From Lepidurus packardi (Eukaryota > Arthropoda > Branchiopoda > Notostraca > Triopsidae), in contig JAKZAN010000007.1 of the NCBI GenBank assembly GCA_023053545.1, positions 6,324,001-6,388,000 on the forward strand: DNA of 64,000 bases, in the 5' to 3' direction. Made by a program: the position numbers and the translations under genes. Below are positions 36,701 through 48,277 of the stretch, piece after piece. Under the pieces are notes generated by a model, which had not been told where the DNA came from, made no database searches, and saw nothing but the letters and a program-made list of their open reading frames with translations. Position 1 is the first letter of the stretch, and every line of letters starts with the position of its first letter.

Positions 36701-39700
36701 CCGTCCCTTTTGCTTGCTTCAACCTCATCATCGGAAAACTGACACTCAACCAGAGGACCCGAAGCATTTCCATTGCATTCCAGAATACTTTGAACCACTT
36801 CGTCGACTACTTTCCGCTCTTCTTGGGATAAACCAGGCCGCGGAATCTTGCTTCCTAGGGGAAATTCTTTCAACTCAGCGTTTTGTTCCTCCGTTTCAGG
36901 AACAAAAGTTACGACCTGTTCCTGTTCATGGATAACCTGAGAGGCGAACAAGTCCGGGCTTGTTTGGAAAGACTGCTGTGAACTCACCCGCAAGACTCTC
37001 CCTGAATTTAACGTTGCCTTTGCATCTAATCCCTCTTCATTATCACTGTTAAACGCATACGTGTCGCTATCTCTAGCCGAAGCCTCGTCTCGAGTGTTGT
37101 GTTCCGAATTTTCAGGAGACGAACTGCGAGATGGCCCCGTCTGACATGTTATTTCGAGATCTGAAACATCAGAAATACTGTCGCTAGGGGTAGCGCTCTT
37201 GACACGCTTCGGTGATGGACACAGCTCGGTCAAATCTTGGCGTGGTCGCTTCTGAGCGGGAGTCCGTGGAAGACTAGGATAGCTGCTCCGGTCCGAGAGA
37301 ATGCTCAAAGACATTTTGTCTTCCTCGCTACTGGAGTTACTCGACGAAAAAGAAGGCAACTCCGTTTCACCGCCACTTAAGCTCGTTCTTCCGTTTGGTG
37401 GTTTGCTTTGCCGCTGACTACGAGTAGACCTACTTGCCAGTGGAAGGTCTATCTTCACTTTAGGGGAACGGATGTCGTCGTCACTGTCTGAGCTGGCACT
37501 CTTGACGATCCTGGAGAACCTAGAGACCGACAGTTTCGTAAGCTGTTCCCTATTCTTGCGCTTTCGAGACTTGACGGGGATATCAGGTAATCGCAAGTTT
37601 TCAGCGTCTGTTGTAGAGTCACTCGGCGCGTTGGAGTCAAAGAGTGTGACATCACCATCGAAATCCACTTTAGATATGTCATTTTTTCCTGCCGTCAAGC
37701 GAGCATCTTGACGCTCCTTTTTTAGAAGCAAACGCTTCTGTAAGCGTGCAAATACGTCCGTATCTTTGAGACTAGCTCGTAACCGACGATCAGTAAGGGA
37801 TAAAGAATTAATCGGAATGCTATTTACAGGCCTGCCTATAGTCATTTCCGATTCACTCAAAGCTTCCCATTCGGTTTCTTCCACGACAGTTCCTTCCTCA
37901 GATTCCGAGTCAGGAAAGACGAGTGCAGGAGCTGCTGTAGCAGACTGCTCCTTGTTGTAAGCTTCCAGCTTAGTATCCAACTGATTTTTCTTCTCCTGAA
38001 TTTGTTCGATAAAGGCTTTCAAGGTCTTACCCGTACTACTTTGCAAAGCAGTCTGCACGTACGGATGACCTATACAAAATCCGTAGTAAAAAATAACCTA
38101 TAGGTTGTTGATCATACCTTCAGATTCCAAGACGTGGCAACAAGACGCTTTAAGTAAAAGAAGATTAGTTGTCTCAGACTCCGCGCGGGAAAAATGAACG
38201 CTGTTCCACCATGATTTGCGATCCTCATAAACATTGCGAACTTCTTTAACGCAATCCAGGGTACCGCTAAAAAGAAAAATGAAAAAAAAGTTAAAAAAAC
38301 ATCCAAGAAAAAGTAACCATAGTTCTTACATTGTGTACACTTTCTTGAGCGCTTGCCAGAATAAAGACCAGCCAGAAATAGAAGAGTAATTGTGTGGAAA
38401 ATCCAACGAATTGGCAACATAATTCAGCGCTTTGAGCGCATTCTTAGTAATCAAGGCACTAGACATTGCTGAATCGTCATCCTCATTTCCGCTATCATCG
38501 TTACAATCTTTAGGAAAAACCGATAAACCATTGTTACTCTGATTGGTAAGATGTTGTTAAATTACCGCCGTTGAGTAGAATCCTCGCCAGATTAAATGCA
38601 CAAGGATCTCCAGGGGAACTTGTAACCATTCTTTCCAGGACTTCGGCTTTTTGCCCCACGAAGTCATTCACAATGCACTGGATTGAAAGATCAGTAGCTC
38701 TTGATTTCGACAGTGTCAATGCATAATTCTTAGCAATTTGCTGGCCTTGCTTAGCGCTTAACAATTCCAAGTATATGGATAGGAACATATGAGGTGCTTC
38801 TAAGGGGTTGTCATAAAGAGATGAGAGGGTCTGCAAAGCTTTATCAGCACAAGCGGTTGAAACTGAATCTAACATATGTCCACCTAATGAATAAAAAAAA
38901 TGAGAACGGTTATATGAGCGAAAAATTCCATACTTTCATTTTCTCCTGTTTCTGCGCTCTGCAAACACTCCACCCAGCGAACATACTCCAAAGCTCCTTT
39001 GTAACCTTCCAAATACTTAGTAACTTGATCCATATCAGGAGTCACAGCTTTACGTCTTCCCTTCTTTGGAGGTGGCATTTTCTAAGACAATAAACATACA
39101 TGAATACAAAAATATTCAGAAAAAATAGAAGATAAAGACGTCTTACTAATGCTAGGTCCCTAGCTTCTTCATATTGTCCAGCGCTCATTAAAATCAGAAA
39201 ACCAACTAGGCGTACTTCTGGCTGGTAAAGTGCTGACGTTGTATAAGACACACTTTGGGCAAATATAAAGAAGACGAAAAAAAAAAAAAAAAAAAAATGC
39301 ACGCCTCGAAATCGCAACTAATGTCACAACGTACTTGATAAAATCTTTCAGGTCTTGGACCGTAGCCTCTCTATGATTCCAGATTATATGCAAACCAATT
39401 TTCCATGTTAGGTGCTCGAGACTTTTGCCATGATCCAAGACGTATATCAACATAGATGCAGCCTCTTTCCAATTTTCTTTCATTACTTCAGTCCGTAACG
39501 CTTCAACCGCAGACGGCATTTGATCAAAAGTAGCATAATGCCTCTCTTCTGTTTATAATATAACAAAGTCACGATATTAGGGGAGTTTAGAACCCAAGTT
39601 TATTTAAATCAGTTTCTTACCGTCACGTGTAATAAATGGTTTCAATATTCTCTTCTTTGTTTTCGTCTTTGATAACCTATTCGTATGTTTCGTATCATCT

Positions 39701-39845
39701 TTTAATCCTTCCAGAATCTCAGCCTGATTTGTTGAGTATACGGAACACAAAATAAACAAAGAGAAGGACGTATGTACTAAATCAAATTGTACAAACTGCC
39801 AAACATACTTACAAGCTTACTAAAAAAAGACTTCGTTGCGTTCAT
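30762..39845 (-). CDS. TAF1A: TAF1A (SL1 subunit of RNA polymerase I) with a giant repetitive C-terminal extension
   Basis: Fourteen minus-strand exons: 39845-39813, 39723-39621, 39548-39335, 39252-39147, 39081-38934, 38883-38566, 38507-38330, 38266-38118, 38069-33126, 33065-32964, 32908-32378, 32310-31768, 31707-31351, 31288-30762. They sum to 2751 codons without a break, so 2750 aa. Residues about 75-440 match human TAF1A (450 aa) in order: the WKEAASMLIYVL helix repeat, SAGQYEEARDLA, YKGALEYVRWVECL, and DRKSWWNSVHFS (human RKNWWPGFHFS). TAF1A helps place Pol I at rDNA promoters. From residue about 440 the chain becomes Lys/Ser/Glu-rich with tandem repeats and many KKKRKKRKR clusters, then four exon-encoded FVxxFxxxFLxxP modules. 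Exon 6 to 7 needs a 58-nt intron. Intron 3 carries a T-tract of over 20 bases. The extension is unusual for the family. Confidence 0.88.
33400..34830. repeat. Second coding repeat family in TAF1A exon 9, unit about 60 codons
   Basis: About seven degenerate units, each combining a KQSxFSQKSxQxETSKPKKKKK block with LVMEANSDxLVTEANS and DAKDVSKIQDDxxTEIAK blocks. They are more diverged than the 282-bp units and of varying length. Boundaries are approximate. Confidence 0.75.
34861..35988. repeat. 282-bp coding tandem repeat in TAF1A exon 9 (four copies)
   Basis: Units of 94 codons at about 35988-35707, 35706-35425, 35424-35143 and a diverged 35142-34861 (residues about 1110-1485). Each runs FVRPDCIEGDLISKKKRKK, GGSESSSVSCIREA, NSHSEKVSTE, LTRTRKKKNGTVTAES, VVVQHVEASNEIP. 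The first three copies are nearly identical, so expansion was recent. Confidence 0.9.
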
Positions 39846-40393
39846 TATGTCGGTACTAATTAAATATCACGAGTACGTGCGGTTACTGAGAAATATGTAA
39901 AGCAGAATCAAATCGTCTAGTAACCACGTGTTTCTTGTTAACTTCATGAGCAGCCATTACTAAGAACGACCCGCTACCACTAGCGCCGGAGTCCGCGGAA
40001 TTCCACTTTAGCCCTTGGCAAGTTTATTTTTAAAATTCCTGTCTCTGGGAATTCAGCTGCTCGGCATTGATTAGTTTCATACTTGATTTAACCATAACAT
40101 AAAACTCGATTGTAGCTTATCTTTTCTGCTAATGAATCCCTCCAGTCATCTCTCAAAAAATATGTCCGTCACTTACCCCCGGGAATTAATATATAATTAA
40201 TGAAATCAACCAAGATTTATTTTAGTGCATTCAATCGAGTCTTAACTAGTAAACTGAAGACCGAATGAATGGTTTATGACAAGTGTTGGTTCTTGACAAT
40301 CGAATGTATTTCACAAAAATCATCGTGCAATGGATAAAATGAACAAAGAGCGAGATGTACAGGTAATGCTATGACAAAAATGAATTTCAGCAA
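39846..40393. other. Intergenic sequence between SF3B3 and TAF1A
   Basis: It holds the SF3B3 3' UTR and the TAF1A promoter and leader. No other element was recognised. Confidence 0.5.
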
Positions 40394-43300
40394 TTAGAAC
40401 GCATAACGAGTTCTAATATCTTCCAATTTCTTTGAAACTTCGTTCGGCGTACGGTCTAAATCTTCAGCGATACTTCGTTGCTTGGCGGGATCCAAGGAAT
40501 TATATTGTTCACAGAGGTCACCGTCACTTACGTTCTAAAATAAAGAGAAATAGTTAATAAACCTGAACAAGTAAAACCTTAAACTGGTCATTACCCGCAC
40601 AGGGAAGTAAAACGATCGATAGGAAAGGTGATCTCGTCCACATAAAGGGGGATTTTCAGCCCTCATGTGCATTTCCAAATGTTGGAAGAAATCGTTATCC
40701 TCTTTGGAGGTGAAAGGTACCAGTACGCCAACAGTGCCTGATAAGGTTGTGTACACCAACGATTCACTGCCACCAGGAATGAGGGTAGCTTTTTGCAACG
40801 TCATAATTGTCTCGCCAATATGAGTTACACAAAGAACATCGGCTTTTTGAGAAGCACCATTCAATACCCCACGATCCCAGAATGACTTGGCACCTGTAGG
40901 ATCTTCATCCACATCGTCGCTGGTGTTGGGAGGTAAACGAACCTGTAAAGAAAGAAAGATACAATCAAGTCCACGTAAACGAAATCGTATTTCTTCAAGA
41001 ACGTAATATCTTACCACAGATATGTTGCCAAATTTGTCGGCTACAGCAATGGTGTCGTAGTCTAGCAAAGCTGTTGATGTGACCCAACGCGGATTGGTTT
41101 CATCAGCGAAGATAATAAGCTGATTCTCCCTTCTCTTGTACCGAACATAATGAACGCTTTCTTGGACATCACTGACGTAAATGCGTTGACCCAGCGCTTG
41201 AATTCCCACGATCAGATTAGGAATATGCTAAGATAAAATGTTGAAGTTTGTCCTCGCTTTTTGGTAATCTTCACAACTAACCTTGTTTTCACATTTCCTA
41301 AGCAGCTTTTTCTTGCCAAAATCGTACATTCGAAGTAACTTCCCTACCCCGATCAGAGCCCTGCCTTGGAACGCACAGATGGCCATTGGTACTTCATCTA
41401 CCGACGTTTTATGCAGAAACTCTAACCCCGTGCTTTCGTTCACCAACCTATTTAAATAAAACTCAATTAAGCTCGCTTCTATACTTTCGTCCCGTAACTA
41501 GAATTAACAGGTAAAATCAGTACTGCAGAACTATTTCCTCACGAAAGCTAGGTGAAATCTGTTCATCATTTTGATCCTATGCACAAAAAATATTTTTTAA
41601 AAAATCTTACTTGTAAGTATAGACGAATCCTCCGGAGACTTGGCGAGGATTCAGCTTCAAATCTTTGGCAACGCCCACCAGTACATACTGACTGTACTCG
41701 GAAACGGCCGCAAATCGCACCATGGCAATACTATAGTACAAAAAATAACTCGACGTTAATAAAACTTATTCAATGCATTTCCAGCATAATAATCCAACTC
41801 TTTAGAACACAAAAAGTTATCTGTAAGAATGTGTCTATAACGATGTACTGGTCAGGCCGCAAAAGAGCACTGACCAGCATAGCGAGCTAAGACTATATTT
41901 ACTTTTCACAGATTGGGAACGCCAAAACAGGTAATGAACATGGACCTATTTTGGAGCTAGACTGTGTTGGACCAATAAGAATGGACAACTCTGCTAACAA
42001 TTACCTGACAGCGGCTTCATTCTGGGGTAGTCGAATCACTTGGTGAGTATGTCCAGTATGCGGATCGATAACACGAATAAGGGATGCCCACATTCCTACT
42101 CCAGCTTTGGGAGCTCCAAAAACGCTTTCCGGCATGTCTTCTTGTAGAAAGGCATCTGCCATCTGATTTGCCAACTCTTCCTCTCCCACACCGGCAGCTT
42201 CACGCATTTCTTGGGCCATTTGAACTTTGCGCTGCTGCTTGGTTTCTTGCGTGTACGCGTTATGATCAGTCTCAATGATAATCATGCGGCCTGTTTCATG
42301 GGCGACGAACTTTCTCGGAGTATATTCCAGAGGGAATGCCACCTGATTGAAAATAGTACCGAGCTTCTCTAGCGCAATAATCCTCAGCGTATTAGAAGCA
42401 ATCGCCACAACTCCCTCAGGACATTGTTCGGAAGAAAAGCTGGACGCGTACTCCAAGCTGTCGTACGACAAGGGAGTCAAATGGAAACGGTTCTGGTAGT
42501 GATAGTTCAACCAAGACCGACTGGACATGGCCAACACCTAGTAGTTTTAAAAGAAGACACTTTAGTTCCAGTTCAAGCAAATCCTTATTTAAAAACAGGT
42601 TCATTTTCCTGAAGAAGTGTGTCATAAACTGTGTACTGGTCAGACTACTAATAAGTACTGACTAGCATAGCGAGTCAAGACAGGTTTACTTTCCACAGAT
42701 TGGGAACGCCAAAACAGGTAATGAACATGGACCTATCTTGGAGCTAGACTGTGGCTGAAGCATTCGAGTAGAGAAATCCACTTACTGCTTGACTGCCTTG
42801 GACGCGAATCCTGAAAAGCTTGACGCCTCTGGATCCCAAGTATCGAGTTCTGGTGTCCGACAGATCTCCCGTAACGGAATCTAACATGGTTCGTAGCAAG
42901 ACACCGTTTTGCAAGCCCACGTAAAGGTACAGGGATCCTCTGCTACTTTTCCCGTCAGCACCATGCTCTACAGCCCCCATTTCCACCAAGCAGAGGGACT
43001 CGGGCGGAGCCGGCAAAGCTTGCATACTCAACGGCGCCAGACAATCCTACAAAAGACATCACATGAGCAACTTTCCTAAGGATCAACAGACACACTAAAC
43101 GAAGAATTGGCACGTTTCTTTCAGATAACAATATAATCAAGTCTAAATATCTCAGTACTTAGAATCATTTCTCTAGCCTGTTAGTTAACATCATTAAAAC
43201 CATAAGCTGTTTTTGATTTTTTTCCCAAAATAAACTTACATTAGGATCTAACGATATCACACGAACGGTGTTATCTGATAAGCCCACAGCCAAAAATCGA

Positions 43301-46300
43301 GATCGCTGTTCTCCTTGCGGGACGGTGGCTAAGGCCATGCAAATGACATCCGAAGTCATCTCCTTGCGCTCTGTGTACTCGTTCAGCTGTCCAGTCTAGA
43401 AAAGAAAGGCAATTCATAGATTTTAGTTACATTCGCGAAAGCAAAAATTTTGTGGGAGTTGTGTTAAGGTATCAGGATTAAATTTCTCTTTCATTATACC
43501 TCAGTCGGGAAAAGAAGACCAAATATTTAATGAATATCATCACGTTCAAGAATGTTTATAATTAAGTTAGGATAGACTTACTGGGTCCATTTCGAAGTAC
43601 ACAACTTCGCCTCCTGTCAAAGCAATGACCACTTGGCGGGCGTTGACGGCGCAACGAGCAATAGTGCGCTTGCCTGGAGCTTTCCATTCATTAACTCGAC
43701 GGTCTGATCTGATGTGTCGAATGCCGTCAGGATAGATCTATAAACAGATACAAAATTATATCACCTTGAAATAAAGTAACTTCAATCTGCAGTTGAAAAT
43801 GGAATCTCAATCAGTTAAATGCTCTTTTCATGAAGTTTTCATAAGTCTAACATGTGCAAGCATCATATGAATCCAAATTTTGACTGAAGTTGGAAAATTG
43901 TTTTACCTGGACTAATGCATCATCCCCTAGGGCAGCACAGGATAAGGTAGGCGTGGTTCCCAAGAAACCAGAATCCGTGACTTCCTCAACCGTTTCTCCG
44001 ATAGAAAGTACCAATGTGGCGTTTACGAAAGAGACGACAATATAAGAGTCAAACTCCTCTGTAACACAAAGCAACAAGCACATCTAATTAGTTCAAAAGA
44101 TTCCAAATTACACTGGAAGTAAATCAACGTAGTTAAGTAAATAAAAGCGTCTGAAAAGGAACGCAAACATGGAGCTGGGCCTTTCTTTTCGTGCTAGCGA
44201 TCCTTGGCGAAGCAATATACCGTACCTCCAACGCAAATATTATCCGGCAGTGACTGAAGGCCAAAGGTGTGTCAAGCCTGCAAGGAAAATAAAGACTGGA
44301 GTTGGAAAGTGGACCCGAACTACCAGTCTTGTTTAATAAATTTACGGAGATACTACCGAACATTCCCTAACGCTCTTTGAACACGTTCACCCTGCAATTC
44401 TACCAGGTTCCTAAAACATTAAGATAAGAAGGGAAAAAATTACCATCCACACGACGCTTGACGGTCCACACAGCATTGGGATTGCCGGGCAACTCTGATA
44501 CGGCCATTTCAGAAACTTCCAAACCATGACGCAGAACTCTCAAAGACGATCGTGGGCCCCGCCCACATAACGCGTATAGTTGTGGCGTATCTTCATTAGC
44601 TACAAGATTCGAGAAACAAATTAATAAACTACTTCCAACCTGATTTTTTTTTTGCTAAGAATACTAAAGCATCAGTGGTAAATTTATCATACATTATCAA
44701 TTCAGACGGGAAAAGAAGACCAAAAGTTTACATATTTTCATCCATTGCTAAGATTTAGGATTGAAAAGGAACGCTAGTCTTACCCAAATCAGCAAAATGG
44801 CTTGCAACAATAGGAGACAGAGATTCCATTTCGTCGACCAAAACCAAGTTTCGCAAACCACGAGGAGCGAAGAAAAAAGTATCGCCTTCTTCTAAGGGCA
44901 TGGCTGAGCTAAATTCGGGCTCATCGTCATCATCTCCCAAGTGGGCGATCTGGTACAAGAAACTAAGAAAAATAAAAATGATTACTCACTTGCTCTTAAA
45001 GAAAAGAAGATAGTTCAGAAAGTGGTAGCTAACCATCAGAATCCAAATCGTAATCATAAATCAGGTGAAACACGGATAAATGACATCACTTACAACCGCC
45101 AAGTTAAGTGAAAGCTAAGACTGTTACTTACTGGTTTCCGAACTCCGCTGCAACAAAAAGGAATCCAGATTTCAATACACACATGGAAGCCGCTACTGGT
45201 ACGGTATCAAAGTATTTTAATTTGATTTCGGTGACCATTTCCTCGTCCGTCTCCAAAGTGATCTTGAAAAGATCGCCTTGTTCTGTTTGGACCAAGAAGA
45301 AGAACATGGATTTTGTTCTGTGGGAGGCCGAGCAGACCAGAATCATGCCACGCTCGGGATCATCCAAGTCGTTCTGCAAGAGAAAAAAGCACAATATAAT
45401 GGAATGCCATGTAACAACGAGAATAAACTAAAAAAAATACACAAATGTATCAGGGTAAAAACCAGGCCTGCAGAGCAAAGTGCGTGTGCATTCCAACGAT
45501 GAGTTCCTGATTTAATTTTGGCATGCTACGACTACATCATCCATAAAACAATGAGTAGAGATACGCAAGCCGAAAATATCGGGATTTTTCGTTCAATTAA
45601 ACCTCGTATAGTGCTTACCCTTCTACGTGGAATAGGGCAACGAATATCGTGTTGGTCGCCCAGGTTTTTGTAGGTAATGTAGTTTTCGGAACAGACCAGT
45701 ACTCCGGAGGGACCGTCAGTGCCTCCGGGTACTGGTATAAGAAAATTGGCATGTTCTTCTAGTGGTTCGCTGTATTTCCGTACGACGTGATTCAAGCCCA
45801 GGTCGAGTTCATAGAAAGTCAATGTTTGTTGAGTCTTCTGAGCCGCTTCCCCAGTAGAATCGCCGTCAACTTCCTAAATTAAACAAATAAAGAACTTTAG
45901 CAACTGGGAAATTTAATTTTGTATATTGTGTGCAATAATAATAATAAAAGGATTTTTTTTTTACCTCGTAGTCAATCTCCAGGCAAGCGAACATGGGATT
46001 TTCAAAGCCTACGTCAACGCCAACAATGTGATAAACCAGCGTGTGGGATTTATGGGCTTCTAGAGGAGATGAAATGGTAAGATGTGCTGCAGCGTCCCGA
46101 TTTAAAATATATACCAATTTCTGTTTTTCCACAGCGCCTGGAAGAACAATAAATTAACGGAAATTAGCACATAATACGTAAGAAGGAATTTGAAAGTGCT
46201 TACTTATCATTACAGCTCTTCCTTTGGGATCCATAGCTAAATACTGACCAGGCACAATCCGTCTGCAGCCCGTTTTGCCAAAGGTTTCTTGGTGTACTTT

Positions 46301-46600
46301 GTCAAAGGCATTTTTAGATGTGTTGTACTCAAGAATGACTATGCGACCAGAGTCGGATCCAACAACTAAGTAATCTTTGCTGCCTCCAGTCAAACGAAAC
46401 GCCATAAGAGATCGAATGATGCCAAAAACCTCGACGCTGTGCAGGGTATGGACTTTGCCTGTATTCGGATCTGGCCGTAGCACTTCCAGAATTCGGCCTT
46501 TTGAAACAATAACTTCTTGCTGTTTCGTACCACTGAAGTTACCGTGGACGGCATGGGTAATGCCGGTAGGCTTTTGCAACGTTAAATTGTACAGATACAT
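40394..46600 (-). CDS. SF3B3: Splicing factor 3B subunit 3 (SF3b130/SAP130)
   Basis: Sixteen coding exons on the minus strand: 46600-46204, 46137-45965, 45873-45619, 45373-45132, 44962-44784, 44599-44444, 44058-43907, 43737-43582, 43395-43240, 43046-42786, 42537-42005, 41730-41611, 41447-41282, 41227-41015, 40942-40595, 40534-40394. They join to 1215 aa (human 1217) with no frame break. The protein is near-identical to animal SF3B3 over its whole length, from MYLYNLTLQ through [19 protein letters not shown], the [19 protein letters not shown] block and [12 protein letters not shown] to the C-terminal [11 protein letters not shown]. It is a triple beta-propeller core subunit of the SF3b complex of U2 snRNP, needed for branch-point recognition. 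A 5' UTR intron (donor near 47012, acceptor near 46637) is likely. Several introns contain snoRNAs, listed separately. Confidence 0.97.
41827..41966 (-). ncRNA. Intronic H/ACA snoRNA, copy 1 (28S pseudouridylation guide)
   Basis: Lies in the SF3B3 intron 42004-41731, same strand. Hairpin 1 has a basal CACAG/CTGTG stem and an 11-bp upper stem CCAAAATAGGT/ACCTGTTTTGG. The hinge contains an H box AAAGTA (ANANNA). Hairpin 2 has the upper stem CTGGTCAG/CTGACCAG and a basal GTCT/AGAC stem, then ACA exactly three bases from the proposed 3' end. The distance from each upper stem to the H or ACA box is 15-16 nt, the family rule. The hairpin-1 pocket arms (CGTTCCC and AGCT) pair with GGGAACG-UG-AGCU of 28S rRNA. 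That targets the U equivalent to yeast 25S Psi2944, which from memory is guided by snR37. The target of hairpin 2 was not identified. Confidence 0.88.
42615..42754 (-). ncRNA. Intronic H/ACA snoRNA, copy 2 (paralogue of copy 1)
   Basis: Lies in the preceding SF3B3 intron 42785-42538, same strand and length (140 nt). The upper stem CCAAGATAGGT/ACCTGTTTTGG keeps pairing through an added G-U pair. The basal stem is CCACAG/CTGTGG, the H box is AAAGTA, and ACA lies three bases from the end after a 15-nt spacing. The hairpin-1 guide arms are identical to copy 1, so it has the same predicted 28S target. In hairpin 2 the left arm CTCGCTATG is kept, while the right arm and apical loop differ and one A-C mismatch appears in the stem. 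Confidence 0.87.
43496..43550 (-). ncRNA. Intronic C/D box snoRNA, SNORD111-like, copy A
   Basis: Lies in the SF3B3 intron 43581-43396. The minus strand reads C box GTGATGA (43543-43537) and D box CTGA (43504-43501). The 16 bases before D include GGTCTTCTTTTCCCG, complementary to the conserved 28S segment CGGG(A/G)AAAGAAGACC. The D+5 rule places the methyl on a G in that segment. From general knowledge, human SNORD111 is hosted by SF3B3 and guides 28S Gm3923 in the same segment. C-to-D spacing is only 43 nt and the terminal stem is weak, so the exact ends are approximate. Confidence 0.75.
44696..44752 (-). ncRNA. Intronic C/D box snoRNA, SNORD111-like, copy B
   Basis: Lies in the SF3B3 intron 44783-44600. 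D box CTGA is at 44705-44702, preceded by the same guide as copy A, here with a better match next to D (ACGGG complement). The C box position, 43 nt away exactly as in copy A, reads TGGATGA, a deviation from RTGATGA. A short CAA/TTG closing pairing is possible. Both copies carry the same 28S guide, so one may be a diverging duplicate. Confidence 0.68.
45030..45096 (-). ncRNA. Candidate C/D box snoRNA with U18-like guide
   Basis: Lies in the SF3B3 intron 45131-44963. The minus strand shows C-like GTGATGT (45089-45083), D' CTGA (45064-45061), C'-like ATGATTA and D CTGA (45039-45036). The 11 bases TCCGTGTTTCA near D' are complementary to 28S TGAAACACGGA, the segment served by U18 in other eukaryotes. 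The register differs by three bases from U18, and the terminal stem is poor, so this is tentative. Confidence 0.4.
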
Positions 46601-48116
<1,516 letters not shown>

Positions 48117-48277
48117 ATGTTGCAGTGATAACAAGGTGCAAATACAAGACTATCTGGAAGGTAACGTCTTTTAATCTTCGGTATCCTCACTACTGCCAAT
48201 CTCTTCGTAGTCTTCCACTTTCAAAGAGTCTTTCGATAAAGATTTTTGCTATTTCAAATTGATGTTAGTAAAATTTT

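Noticed and set aside
38534-38566. Reading through the end of TAF1A exon 6 to a stop near 38534, or using the acceptor near 38540
   Set aside because: That would need a 27-base intron or break the frame. A 58-base intron with a pyrimidine-rich acceptor (38565-38508) keeps the frame and the homology.
41853-42754. The duplicated intronic segments of SF3B3 as a SINE or MITE
   Set aside because: They have no tail, no terminal repeats and no target duplication. Their two-hairpin H/ACA layout with boxes at exact distances explains them better.
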